DNA from: Bacteroidales bacterium
GTDB taxonomy: Bacteria; Bacteroidota; Bacteroidia; Bacteroidales; Salinivirgaceae
Direction of reading: 5' to 3'
Length of the DNA: 60,859 bases
Assembly (NCBI GenBank): GCA_012519055.1
Contig: JAAYQU010000042.1
Location: 1-60,859, forward strand
Of the stretch, positions 8,380-18,900 are shown piece by piece. The translations under genes and the position numbers were made by a program. The notes under the pieces are model-generated. The model did not search any database, was not told where the DNA came from, and saw only the letters and a list, made by a program, of their open reading frames with translations. Each line of letters opens with the position of its first letter. Position 1 is the stretch's first letter.

Positions 8380-9378
8380 ATGTCGGATTCAAATTTTGTA
8401 GATTATATACGCATTTTCTGTAAATCAGGCAACGGAGGACGTGGTTCAACGCACCTACGTCGAGAGAAATTTGTGCCAAAAGGCGGTCCTGATGGAGGCG
8501 ATGGAGGACGAGGCGGACATATAATTCTTCGTGGCAATAGAAACATGTGGACACTGCTGCACTTACGTTATAAAAAACATATCCGTGCCGGTCATGGCGA
8601 ATCTGGAAGTAAACAACTAAGCACCGGAGCCGATGGCGAAGATGTTTATATTGAAGTTCCATTGGGCACGGTTGTTCGTAGCGAAGATACAGGAGAAATA
8701 ATAGCCGAAATTACCGAACATGGAGAAGAGACAATTATGCTTCGTGGTGGCAGAGGAGGTTTGGGCAACAACCATTTTAAATCGCCAACCATGCGCACAC
8801 CACGTTTTGCACAGCCTGGAGAACCCGGTATTGAGGGCTGGTTCACTTTAGAACTCAAAATATTGGCTGATATTGGTTTAGTTGGTTTCCCAAATGCTGG
8901 GAAAAGCACACTATTGTCTGTTATATCGGCTGCGAAACCCAAAATTGCCGACTACGAATTTACCACCCTTACGCCAAACTTGGGTATTGTTGAGTATCGT
9001 GACGACTTGTCATTTGTAATGGCTGATATTCCCGGAATTATTGAGGGAGCCAGCGAAGGGAAAGGTTTAGGACTACGTTTTTTAAGGCATATTGAACGCA
9101 ACTCAGCCTTACTGTTCGTTATCCCTGCCGACAATGCTGATATCAAAAATGAATACAATATTTTACTAAACGAGTTAAAGCAATACAATCCAGAACTGTT
9201 GGATAAAAACAGAATGCTAGCCATAACAAAAACCGATTTAATTGATGATGAGCTGAAAAGAGAGATGGAAAAAGATTTGCCAGATATACCCCATGTATTT
9301 ATTTCATCGGTTACAAATCAAAATCTGACTGAACTGAAAGATATGATTTGGGAAAATTTACACCAAAAGGCTGATTAA
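8380..9378 (+). CDS. obgE: GTPase Obg/CgtA
   Basis: 332 residues with the glycine-rich Obg fold (~1-158, repeated GGxGG turns such as [12 protein letters not shown]) followed by a GTPase domain. The P-loop is GFPNAGKST (169-177), the switch I region ends in [12 protein letters not shown]3 is DIPG (217-220) and G4 is ITKTD in place of NKxD, a variation found in other Bacteroidota Obg proteins. There is no long C-terminal extension. The protein acts in 50S ribosome assembly and growth control. It is the middle gene of hpt-obgE-PAP2, ending 3 nt before the next start. Confidence 0.96.
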   Translation: MSDSNFVDYIRIFCKSGNGGRGSTHLRREKFVPKGGPDGGDGGRGGHIILRGNRNMWTLLHLRYKKHIRAGHGESGSKQLSTGADGEDVYIEVPLGTVVRSEDTGEIIAEITEHGEETIMLRGGRGGLGNNHFKSPTMRTPRFAQPGEPGIEGWFTLELKILADIGLVGFPNAGKSTLLSVISAAKPKIADYEFTTLTPNLGIVEYRDDLSFVMADIPGIIEGASEGKGLGLRFLRHIERNSALLFVIPADNADIKNEYNILLNELKQYNPELLDKNRMLAITKTDLIDDELKREMEKDLPDIPHVFISSVTNQNLTELKDMIWENLHQKAD

Positions 9379-9381
9379 GAG

Positions 9382-9936
9382 ATGATTGTTCAAGCAGACG
9401 AAAAACTTTTTCTGTTTCTCAACGGTTTACACTGCGAAGTCCTAGATTTTCTGATGTGGCATATCAGCGGAAAGTATATTTGGATAGTATTATATGCTAT
9501 TTTATTATACGCAATTATAAAAAAATACAAACTACAAGGGCTATTTTTTGTTTTGGGCATTGTCCTAACTATTATTGCAACCGATCAAATAAGTGTCTTG
9601 ATTAAAAACAGTGTCGAACGGTTTAGACCAACTCACAATCCCGATTTTGGACATTTAGTACACGTAGTACGCAATTATCGCGGTGGAGACTACGGATTTA
9701 TCTCATCTCACGCCGCCAACTGCTTTGGTTTGGCAACTTTTATTGCCCTTATTTTTCAAAAACGCTGGATAACAGTATCAATGCTTTTTTGGGCAGCATT
9801 AGTCTCCTACAGTCGCATATATCTGGGGGTGCATTATCCCGGTGATGTTATCTGTGGTGGGATTTTAGGGGTTATTGTAGCTTACTTAATGTTTTTAGGA
9901 ACACGATATTTATTAAGACTTAAAAAGAGTGATTAA
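9382..9936 (+). CDS. PAP2-family membrane phosphatase
   Basis: 184 residues with about five membrane segments and all three phosphatidic-acid-phosphatase motifs: KNSVERFRP (Lys75 to Pro83), SSHAAN (residues 108-113, with Ser in place of the usual Pro-Ser-Gly) and SRIYLGVHYPGD (Ser144, Arg145, His151, Asp155). The SSHAAN form is typical of Bacteroidota members. Likely substrates are lipid diphosphates such as undecaprenyl pyrophosphate or phosphatidylglycerophosphate; the sequence does not decide between them. It starts 3 nt after obgE, so it is translationally linked to that operon. Confidence 0.9.
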   Translation: MIVQADEKLFLFLNGLHCEVLDFLMWHISGKYIWIVLYAILLYAIIKKYKLQGLFFVLGIVLTIIATDQISVLIKNSVERFRPTHNPDFGHLVHVVRNYRGGDYGFISSHAANCFGLATFIALIFQKRWITVSMLFWAALVSYSRIYLGVHYPGDVICGGILGVIVAYLMFLGTRYLLRLKKSD

Positions 9937-9983
9937 TCAATTACAAATCGTGTCTCAATATTTAATTTTGTAAACACAACAAC

Positions 9984-10030
9984 AATTCACATTTTGTAAT
10001 TTACAAAATGTAATTTACAAAATGTGAATT
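9984..10030. terminator. Strong inverted repeat between convergent genes
   Basis: The arms AATTCACATTTTGTAA and TTACAAAATGTGAATT are perfectly complementary over 16 bp. The 15-nt spacer contains a third copy of the TTACAAAAT unit, so two alternative stems are possible. It lies between the PAP2 gene and the convergent M14 gene, and TAAAAAATA follows. It probably terminates both transcripts, though the flanking T-runs are short. Confidence 0.6.
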
Positions 10031-10113
10031 AAAAAATATAGATCATCTTGCCTATCCAACCAACACTTAAACTCAGCTACTTTTCGACAAACTATAGTGA
10101 TTCTTACTAATAT

Positions 10114-12735
10114 CTAGTATATCAACACCTTTAACGCAATACCATTCGTTGTTTTAACAAAATAAATTCCATTTGAAAAATTCGCAACATCAATATAAGA
10201 GGTTTCAGAACTAACAGTTTTACTATACAACTTTTCCCCTCTAATTGAATATATTTCAACTGTTTGTCCAATACATTCAGGGGTAAGTGTAACCACAAGC
10301 CTGTTATAATCACGTTGATAATATGCAAAAATTTCGTTTGACAAGCTTTGCTCTATACCCACAGGCTCTTTAATTTCAACTATTGTACTACTTTGGATTT
10401 GTCCGGATCCATAATCTAGAATAAATGTAATATTCTCTTCGCCGAGCCATGTGTCGTTTACACCCTGAAAAGTAATAATCCAATCGGTTTTGGAAACTTC
10501 TATATTCGAATTTCCTTCCCAACTCAAGTTCAAATTATCAAAATTTAATGTGGCGATATATTCTGTAAAATCAACATGCAACGATGTAGCTTGCTCGAAC
10601 TCAAATCTCTCTGGTAAGTTCATTGTTGGTTCAAGCTGATAATCCATTTTCATTAATTTAAAGTCGTCAAAATAGAAGCCATCGAGACTTACTAAATTAT
10701 CGCTAACGAGTATGAAGCGTAGATAAATTGTTTTTCCCAAATATTCCTCCAAAGAAATATTTTCTTTAACCCAGTCACTTGATCCATCATATACAGGTTT
10801 CCCGGGATCTTGATCTTCTGACCCACTGTGAGTATATAAGCCTTCGAGGGGTATCCATTGCTCATTATTTTCAGAAACCTGAAGCTGAACATAATCAAAG
10901 TTTTTTTCAATTGTCCATTTAGCCCAAAACTCGATATTAGCGTATGTTGAATTGCTAAGATCTATCGGATTTTTATAATTAATGGTTGTCGTTGAATTGG
11001 CTGAATAATTTCCGTTAGGCGAATCGGCAATTGATTTTGTGGGTGAATGATAACTTAAAGTTGTGGTATTCCATGTCTCTGAAATCCAATTATCCATAGT
11101 TTCGCAATTATCATCAATCTCGGCAATAAGCTCTCCATAAAATTTTGTTATTGTATCGGTTTGAACATATACACCGTTATTTACAAGAACAGCAAAAACT
11201 ACTTTTGAGCCCGGCACTGTATTAAATTTCAAATTTAACTGAATTGAGCCACTCTCCTCGTCTAAGACGTTCATATTGTGGAACATTAAGGAATCACCAA
11301 CTGAAAGTATATTGCTTGAAACAGGCTTTATTGAAACTGAAAAATTTGCATTTTCAACCCAACCCAATGATTTTAGATTAAACGTAAAATCATATGCGTG
11401 AGAATCTATAGTTAAATCAGAAAGATCAGTAATTTCAGAATAAGGGAGTGCAAAGCGCATAATGTACAAATTCATTTCAGTGTGTCCCGCACAAAGTGCT
11501 TCTATTTTATCCATTGCGGGCCAGAAACCGTCAGCAGCACTTCCAGCTTCAGGAGTGAATGACAATATTTTATTTTTTGTTGTTTGCTCGCCATAGAACC
11601 AGTCGTCACTACCGCCATTAGAGAGATATAAAAGTGTTTGATAACATGTTCCATACTCATATCCGTTCTGTTTTGTCATTCGTTTGGCATATTCTACAAA
11701 GACAGTTGAGTCGGGGGTTAAAATATTTTCATAACCCCAAGGATAAATCAGTATATCGCTGTAAGTATGATTGTTAAGTGCTAACTTAAATTGACGCGAT
11801 TCGCAGAAATATTTTATATTTTGTGTCTCTGGCTCACTAAAAGGAGCTGTACCTCGATACGATTCTGCCGTTCCTGTAGGTGATGAACCATTATTGTCGT
11901 AACCCCACATATATCCGAAATTTCTGTTCACATCCACACCCATTGAACCATCACCATTATTGCGGCGATTTTTTCGCCACAAGCCTCCTCCTTCAGGGTT
12001 ATTTATTTCATTATAAACATACCCGTCTGGGTTTACACAGGGAATAAAATATATCTCCAAATTATCAACTAAAGCTTTAATTTCCTGGTTGGTATCATAG
12101 TTTTCCAATAAATACCACATTTGAAAAAGCATTTGTTGCATTCCGGCGGGCTCTCGCGCATGTGTTAATGCATTATATAATACTTTAGGCTTATCTTGAT
12201 CAACATCAGGATTGTTTGAAATACGTACCCAGTGTATATATCGTCCTTCAATAGTCGTTAATGAAGGATTGATAATATCTTTTGCAGATATTAAATTTGG
12301 GAAAAGATTTCGCATTTTGTCAAGTTCTGCTAGTATTTCACTATAAGTATGATAACCTCCAAGTGTTCCGAGCGTGAAATTTACAGGTGTTACAACTCCA
12401 TCTATGTTACGATTAGCGTTTCTCATCTCAAGATTCATCTCTTCTACGTTAAATCCTTTGTTACGATTTACGTAATAAGATTCTAAATCATCGACAAGGA
12501 TTTCAGTTTCAATACCTAGATCTTTAATCTTAGCAAAATCTTGTTCCGATAACTCTGTAATAAAATAGTTACCGGGTTTCAACTCAGTTCTTTCAAGAGC
12601 CAATCCATTTAGCATTAATGCATTATAATGTTCGGTTGTCCTTGCAAAGACTTTAACTCTCAAATATTTTTGACTCTGACCTGATAGAAACATTGTTTGA
12701 GTCAATAAAAGCAGAATACATAAATACTTTTTCAT
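10114..12735 (-). CDS. Secreted M14 zinc carboxypeptidase with T9SS sorting domain
   Basis: 873 residues with a signal peptide (LLLLTQTMFLSGQ), a propeptide to ~115, then an M14 peptidase. Zinc ligands are His192 and Glu195 in THAREP and His323 in NNHTYSD. Substrate-binding blocks are NPDGYVYN, WRKNRRNN and DVNRNFGY, and the catalytic Glu396 lies in FTPEAG. Residues ~400-800 are beta-rich, including a jelly-roll-like region around WISETW to YFDDFKLMK. The C-terminal ~75 residues (EIYSIRGEKLYSKTV to NGIYFVKT) form a type A T9SS sorting domain. Predicted to be exported by the T9SS and attached to the cell surface or released, digesting peptides from the C-terminus. Confidence 0.93.
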   Translation of the reverse strand: MKKYLCILLLLTQTMFLSGQSQKYLRVKVFARTTEHYNALMLNGLALERTELKPGNYFITELSEQDFAKIKDLGIETEILVDDLESYYVNRNKGFNVEEMNLEMRNANRNIDGVVTPVNFTLGTLGGYHTYSEILAELDKMRNLFPNLISAKDIINPSLTTIEGRYIHWVRISNNPDVDQDKPKVLYNALTHAREPAGMQQMLFQMWYLLENYDTNQEIKALVDNLEIYFIPCVNPDGYVYNEINNPEGGGLWRKNRRNNGDGSMGVDVNRNFGYMWGYDNNGSSPTGTAESYRGTAPFSEPETQNIKYFCESRQFKLALNNHTYSDILIYPWGYENILTPDSTVFVEYAKRMTKQNGYEYGTCYQTLLYLSNGGSDDWFYGEQTTKNKILSFTPEAGSAADGFWPAMDKIEALCAGHTEMNLYIMRFALPYSEITDLSDLTIDSHAYDFTFNLKSLGWVENANFSVSIKPVSSNILSVGDSLMFHNMNVLDEESGSIQLNLKFNTVPGSKVVFAVLVNNGVYVQTDTITKFYGELIAEIDDNCETMDNWISETWNTTTLSYHSPTKSIADSPNGNYSANSTTTINYKNPIDLSNSTYANIEFWAKWTIEKNFDYVQLQVSENNEQWIPLEGLYTHSGSEDQDPGKPVYDGSSDWVKENISLEEYLGKTIYLRFILVSDNLVSLDGFYFDDFKLMKMDYQLEPTMNLPERFEFEQATSLHVDFTEYIATLNFDNLNLSWEGNSNIEVSKTDWIITFQGVNDTWLGEENITFILDYGSGQIQSSTIVEIKEPVGIEQSLSNEIFAYYQRDYNRLVVTLTPECIGQTVEIYSIRGEKLYSKTVSSETSYIDVANFSNGIYFVKTTNGIALKVLIY

Positions 12736-12773
12736 TTCATTTTTTATTAATTGGTTATTAGTAGTATATAATT

Positions 12774-13388
12774 TTATCCTTTATATGGTACACGTTCGGC
12801 TATGCTATTGCCCAATGTAATTTCATCTGTGTATTGTAACTGGTCACCGAAAGCAATACCACGCGCTAATGTCGATAATCTTTCAACTTTATCTCCAAAC
12901 ATTCTATAAATATAATATGCTGTGGTGTCTCCCTCCATTGTTGTGGGCAGGGCAAAAATTAGCTCACTTATATTATTGTTTTCAATTCTTGTTTTCAACA
13001 GATTGATAGTTAAATCGTTCGGACTCACGCCATTAACAGGTGATATTACGCCACCAAGTATATGATAAACCCCCTTGTATCGTAAAGTGCTCTCAATAGC
13101 CATCATATCACGAATATCCTCGACTACGCACACAAGAGATTGATCTCGTTTAGGGTCGGCGCAAATGCTGCACAAATCAGTTTCAGTAATATTATGGCAC
13201 TCTTGGCAAAATTTAACATTTTCGACCAATTCTATTATCGACACACCTAAACGTGAAGCCTCTTCCTTTGACTTCCCAAGTAAATGTAAGATTAGCCGTA
13301 AAGCTGTTCTGCTACCAATTCCCGGTAATTTCGACAGTTCGTTAACTGCGTTTTCCAATAACTTAGAAGGAAGTTTTAAATCACTCAT
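12774..13388 (-). CDS. recR: Recombination mediator RecR
   Basis: 204 residues, full length. The N-terminal helix-hairpin-helix includes LSKLPGIGSRTALRLILHLL. A C4 zinc motif follows (CQECHNITETDLCSIC), then a Toprim domain beginning LVCVVEDIRDMMAIE and the Walker-like C-terminal region with ARGIAFGDQLQYTDEITLG. It acts with RecFO to load RecA at gaps. It is followed on the same strand by the M14 gene 38 nt away, probably without functional linkage. Confidence 0.96.
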   Translation of the reverse strand: MSDLKLPSKLLENAVNELSKLPGIGSRTALRLILHLLGKSKEEASRLGVSIIELVENVKFCQECHNITETDLCSICADPKRDQSLVCVVEDIRDMMAIESTLRYKGVYHILGGVISPVNGVSPNDLTINLLKTRIENNNISELIFALPTTMEGDTTAYYIYRMFGDKVERLSTLARGIAFGDQLQYTDEITLGNSIAERVPYKG

Positions 13389-13757
13389 TAATTATAACGT
13401 TTCCTACAAATATAGTCGCAAATGATAAGTAATCATATTTTTATTCTATAAAAAAGTAAGAGAATTATATGTGAGCTAAATTAAAAAACTTACAATTATC
13501 TAAAACACAGAAATATACACATTAATTACCCACAATATAAAACTTACATAACAGTGATTTAAATAAAAAACAAAGTTGAAAACAAATTTAACTTTAAACA
13601 TCTTTATATCTGATGCTTAACATCTTAGTTAATTATGTATTGGTTTTGTATGGTTACAACAATACATTGTAATGTTTTTGTTTTGGCAAAAAGTTTTTTT
13701 GTGTTTAATGGTAAACTCATTTTTGCATAATCATAGCAACATTAAAAAAACAAGAAA
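13389..13757. other. 369-bp divergent intergenic region
   Basis: It separates recR (minus) from the delta-60 gene (plus). It contains TATATTTG on the minus strand (13407-13414), a perfect -7 element 18 nt before recR. On the plus side, CATTTTTG about 35 nt before the ATG at 13758 is a one-mismatch -7 candidate with a TTTG upstream. No ORF, RNA gene or repeat is evident in the A+T-rich middle. Confidence 0.45.
13407..13414 (-). promoter_or_regulatory. Candidate -7 element (TATATTTG) for recR
   Basis: Perfect TAnnTTTG match 18 nt upstream of the recR start codon on the minus strand. Confidence 0.42.
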
Positions 13758-15950
13758 ATGAAGAGAAATTACTTTTTAACACTATTATTTGGGTTGACGT
13801 TTTTGGGCTTAAACGCACAAAATCCAGCCGATTTAGATCCAACATTTGGGAATAATGGCGCATTAACACTAACAAGCCTTGGTGCGCCAAGCATGGCAAA
13901 CGACGTTGCTATTCAGCCTGACGGTAAAATTATTGTTGTTGGCGAAGCAAATTCAGGTTCATTTAGCTTTACAGTTATACGATTAAACAACGATGGTTCG
14001 TTTGACGATAGTTTTGGTACAAATGGCGTAGTGCAAACCACTCATGCATCTGGAGCACGAGCCAAAGGCATTGCATTACAAGGTGACGGGAAAATAGTTG
14101 TTTGTGGCAGTTCTTGGGATGGCGGTAGCACATATAACTCATTAGTTGTACGTTACAATGCCGATGGAACTATCGACAACACATTTGGAGCAAACGGCTT
14201 AACACTTCTTACAGGTTTATCCAACTCAATGAGAGTTGCAATTCAAAATGACGGGAAAATTGTTGTTGGCGGTTATAAATTTGATGGCGTATACGACCAC
14301 TGTGGATTGGCACGTTTAAACAGTAACGGTACGATTGATGCTACTTATGGCACAAATGGTTATGTCGTGACACAGATGAAAGATACAGATGGAGTAACCA
14401 ACGTATCAAGCTATATAGAAGATATTACCCTACAAGAGGATGGAAAAATTGTTGCTGTAGGATTTGCTATTCGAGCTGAAACAACAGCCGATGTTCTTAT
14501 TGCACGATATAACGTAGATGGAACACTTGACAACACTTTTAACAGTACTGGCTTTATTTTAGAGGATCTCGGAACTTGTTATGACATTGCGGCATCTGTC
14601 AAAATACAACCTGACAACAAAATTGTAGTTGGAGGACACAAAGAAACACAACTTATAGTAGGATCACCCGATTACGATATAGCCGTTATACGTTTAAATC
14701 CTGATGGAACAAAAGACCAAGGATTCGGAACAAACGGCTATACATATGTTCATACCGGAGCCGAAGCAAGCTACAACAATGATATTGCAATACAAGACGA
14801 TGGGAAAATTCTATATGCAGGTCAGGGTGCAACTTACTCAACAGGTAAATATGACGTATTGGTAGGGAGATTAAACAGTGATGGTTCTATAGATAACACT
14901 TTCGGTGAGAACGGATATATGCTTTATAATCCCATAGATACTGAAAGTCATACAAAAAGTATGGCAATTGACGAAGATGGGAAAATAGTGCTTGTGGGAT
15001 TCTCTCCCTTAATACCAGGAGACTTATTTTATTTCAGAGTTATGCGTTTAATGGGCGAAGCTGAAGGTGAAGCAATACCTGAAGTTTACGTTACAGTTAA
15101 CAATATTGCAGCTACTACATTTGACGTCAACTTTATACCAAACACATTCTGTCAATCGTACTATTTTGTTGCAATGACAGCAGCTGAAGTAGCACAATGG
15201 TTACCAATGATGGGAAGTGTAGCTAACATGATTAAAGCTTGGGGTATTGAAAAAAATGGAGCATATACTCACAACTATACCCAAATGACACCAGATACAG
15301 AGTATTTTGTTTATACTCTTTGCGTTGATTATAATGATGTTGAGTTCCCATATGACTCGGTTAGTGTACACACCACAACCCTAGGAGGTGGAGGTGTAGC
15401 CACAGCTGAGGTAACTGTTCATGATGTTACTGAAACATCTGTTAAAACGGTTGTTGTTCCAAATATAGAGACTGCAGAATATCATTACGGTATAATTACA
15501 AAAGAGTATTTCGAAGAGATTGGCATAGAAGAGGCTCTAGAAATTATTAAAAATGACGGCTATCCACTTTATGAAACTGACATTTGGATATGGCTTGACT
15601 TAACACCTGAAACCGACTACAAAGTTGTTGCTGTCTGTAAAAACGGAAACGGAGAGTGGGGACCAGCAACTATCGTAGATTTCAAAACTAAGCCAGTATC
15701 AATTAATGAATTTGATTTCTCAACTACTTTAGTTTACCCAAATCCAAGTAACGGTATGTTTAATATAGTTGGTAGTAAATTGTCTGGTGCTAATATCCGT
15801 ATAGTTGACTTAAATGGAAAAGAGGTTTACAATAGCCAATTAAACGGTACAGATATTGCAATAGACATAACTAACTGTGTTAACGGATTATACATTATAG
15901 AAATTGAAAAGGACGGCAACGTTTTCTCTTCAAGAATATTAAAACACTAA
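13758..15950 (+). CDS. Delta-60 repeat secreted protein with T9SS sorting domain
   Basis: 730 residues with a signal peptide ending LNAQ. Residues ~25-435 hold about seven delta-60 repeats, each with DGKIVVVG and a following RLNxDGSxDxxFGTNG block; this pattern suggests a beta-propeller-like array. Residues ~440-650 form two fibronectin-III-like segments (TPDTEYFVYTLC and TPETDYKVVAVC). The last ~75 residues are a T9SS sorting domain (VYPNPSNGMFNI, DLNGKEVYNSQLNG, CVNGLYIIEI). Predicted to be a surface or secreted protein; ligand unknown. The next T9SS cargo gene starts 11 nt downstream on the same strand. Confidence 0.9.
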   Translation: MKRNYFLTLLFGLTFLGLNAQNPADLDPTFGNNGALTLTSLGAPSMANDVAIQPDGKIIVVGEANSGSFSFTVIRLNNDGSFDDSFGTNGVVQTTHASGARAKGIALQGDGKIVVCGSSWDGGSTYNSLVVRYNADGTIDNTFGANGLTLLTGLSNSMRVAIQNDGKIVVGGYKFDGVYDHCGLARLNSNGTIDATYGTNGYVVTQMKDTDGVTNVSSYIEDITLQEDGKIVAVGFAIRAETTADVLIARYNVDGTLDNTFNSTGFILEDLGTCYDIAASVKIQPDNKIVVGGHKETQLIVGSPDYDIAVIRLNPDGTKDQGFGTNGYTYVHTGAEASYNNDIAIQDDGKILYAGQGATYSTGKYDVLVGRLNSDGSIDNTFGENGYMLYNPIDTESHTKSMAIDEDGKIVLVGFSPLIPGDLFYFRVMRLMGEAEGEAIPEVYVTVNNIAATTFDVNFIPNTFCQSYYFVAMTAAEVAQWLPMMGSVANMIKAWGIEKNGAYTHNYTQMTPDTEYFVYTLCVDYNDVEFPYDSVSVHTTTLGGGGVATAEVTVHDVTETSVKTVVVPNIETAEYHYGIITKEYFEEIGIEEALEIIKNDGYPLYETDIWIWLDLTPETDYKVVAVCKNGNGEWGPATIVDFKTKPVSINEFDFSTTLVYPNPSNGMFNIVGSKLSGANIRIVDLNGKEVYNSQLNGTDIAIDITNCVNGLYIIEIEKDGNVFSSRILKH

Positions 15951-15961
15951 ATAGTAAACAG

Positions 15962-18900
15962 ATGAACGGATTAAAATTAACAGCCATTCTATTTTTAACA
16001 TTTTGGTTTGCATTTTCATTTGCACAACCCAAAGTAGCTAATGGAATACAACTAAAAGCTAAAACAGAACTAAATCAAGGCACTAAGCAAGGTTTTTCTT
16101 TTGAAAACAGAAACAGTACTACACAAAGCGCCGCACGCGAAGTTGATGAGTGGATACATATCGGAACAAACTCTTCTCCGTATGGTTCTTATAACTTCCC
16201 AATTGACATGTATTTTAAAACCTCACTGTCGCAAACCATATACACAGCCGCAGAGATCAATCACGCAGCATGTGCAGTGGAAAAACTTGAGTACACATAC
16301 AAAACATTGACTAACGACTATCCCCCTTTAATTACAGGAGAGCTTTTCAGAATATGGCTTTGCAATACAGATGCAACCTCCTTATCAGAAGAGAGTGGAT
16401 ATTGGATTCCTGCAAGTAATTTTACTTTAGTTTACGATGGAGAAATACAATTCACTAGTGGAACAAACCAAAAATTCATAATAAACCTCACTCAACCATT
16501 TATTTACAGTGGTTCAAACCTATGTGTAATGATTGAGCACAGACCTAGTGAAATACAGTATCTCAACCACTTTAACTTTAATGCTTCTAATACTCCCAAC
16601 GAAATAAGATCACGACGTTATGCAGATCTTAACGGTACTCCATTCAATTTTGATTTACCAACAACTGATCCTTCGCAAACAGGTATGAGTGCAAGTCACG
16701 TTGCCGATATTAGTATAGGTGTTAGCAATGCCAGTAGCGGAAGTTTAAGTGGTACAATTACAAACACTTCAAGTAATCCGATAGAAAATGTATTAGTAAA
16801 AATTGAAGGAACCGATTTAAATACAAATTCAAATGCAACAGGTCAATATAATTTTCCCATGGTAACCCCCGGAAGTTATGATGTCAGCTACACTGTATTT
16901 GGATATAATGACCAGACTATTAACGTAAACATCGACAGTGCAACAACACAAGATGTTACCATGATAGAAAGATCTTTGGCAACCGTACAAGGAACTGTTC
17001 TTGACAATGACAACAATCCTATTGGAGATGTAAACATTTCAGTAACAGGATACTCCGAATACAATACCACTACAAATGCAAGTGGTGCATTTAGCATACC
17101 ACAGGTTTATTATGCCGAAGGCTACACTCTTGTAGCTTCTAAAGAAGGTTTTTTTAATCATACAGGAACGTTTGATGCTAACGATGCAACTATTTCGTTA
17201 GGTAATATTTATTTAAATGACATATTAGAAGAACCATCAAAAGTAACAGCAGTTAAAGATGGCAACTCTGTTGAAGTTACATGGTTATCTCCTTCTGAAA
17301 GGACAATTTATCGCCGCGATGGTGGACAGCAACTCTTGCAAATAGGACACAACTTTAATGGAGCGGTGGCTGTTTTTGGACAAGTATTTAGAGAGCCAGC
17401 ACAGCTATATCAAATGAGTTGGTACACCACCTTTATTGATGAGCCTCATAATTTTGTAAACGTATTTGTTTTTGCTTTAGATGCAAATGGAAATCCCACA
17501 AATACCGTGCTTTTCAATCAAAACAATGTTCCAAGCGTTGATGACCAATGGAGCTCATTCGTATTCCCTGAAACAATAGTTGTTGAAAACGGGTTTATGA
17601 TTGCCATAAGTTACGAAGGACGTGTGGAAATCGGTATTGATGCCGGCTTAGATGACAACTATCCATATGAAAATGGTGTCAACTGGGTAAACGAAAACTA
17701 TTTAACAGATCCATTTTATTTATTAGAAGATTTAGGTTTAGGTCAAATACCCGGTAACCTTATGATACGTGCCGAAGGGTATAATACCAATACTGGCGGT
17801 AAATTAGGAGCAGATAGAAACTATCAAGGCAGATCATTAAATGGTTACAATCTGTATCGTCTTACACCGGGACAAGAAGAGGTTCCTGCTCAATGGACAA
17901 CACTTGCAACCAATCTAACAGATAAAAACTACACAGATGATGTGTCAAACGTAGATAATGGTTGGTACCGTTATGCTGTTCGTGGAGTATATTCAGGTAA
18001 TGCTCAATCGGATGCTGGTTTCTCAAATATATTTGAAGTTGGTTTAACAACTATTGTTACACTTAACGTAACTGCAAATTCAGGAGCAGGAGAAAGCGTT
18101 GGTGCAATAATAAATCTTACAAGCACAAACGGTCAGCATAACTACTCTTATATTGTTGAAAATGAAGACGGTGTTGTTAGCTTAGGTTCTATTTTTAAAG
18201 CCAATTACAATATTCGTATAACTCACGATGGTTTCGACGATTTAGTTATGTCAAACGTTGACTTGTCAACAAACGAAACTTATACACTTGATTGCGAGCT
18301 GATTGAAACATTAGCCAAACCGTTTAACTTACAAGTTGAGATAAAATATCCAATTGTTACACTGAAATGGAATCATACTGAAAATATTTTTGAAGACTTT
18401 GAATCGTGTTCAGACTTTGCAATAGCACCACAAGGTGTTGTTGATTGGAAATATAACGATGTTGACAAGCTAGCAACAGTAGGTATTGATGGCTTTGAAT
18501 ATCCAAACAAAAATGAGCCACACTCATATATGACTTTCACTCCATCACAAACCAACCCACCAATTGATGTGGAAATATATGAAATGATTGCTCCATACAG
18601 TGGTGAAAAATTCTTGATAAGTTTTGGTAATTTTTACGGAGACAACGATGATTACTTTATATCTCCGAAACTTAACTTTGAAAATGATTTTAAATTCAGA
18701 TTTCAAGCAAAATCACTTATGTTAGACCCTGCTCCAAATAAAATTAAGGTTGGATATTCTACTACAGGTTACCAACCGACAGATTTTACCTGGCTAACAA
18801 CAGAAGCTATTATTTTACCGGATTATTGGGAAACATATCAATATACTATTCCTGCAAATGCCAAATATGTTACTATACACAACGTATCGGACGGTGGATA

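Noticed and set aside
9382-9936. PAP2 protein suspected inactive because of SSHAAN in place of PSGH
   Set aside because: The essential His and the other two motifs are present, and this variant is usual in Bacteroidota members.
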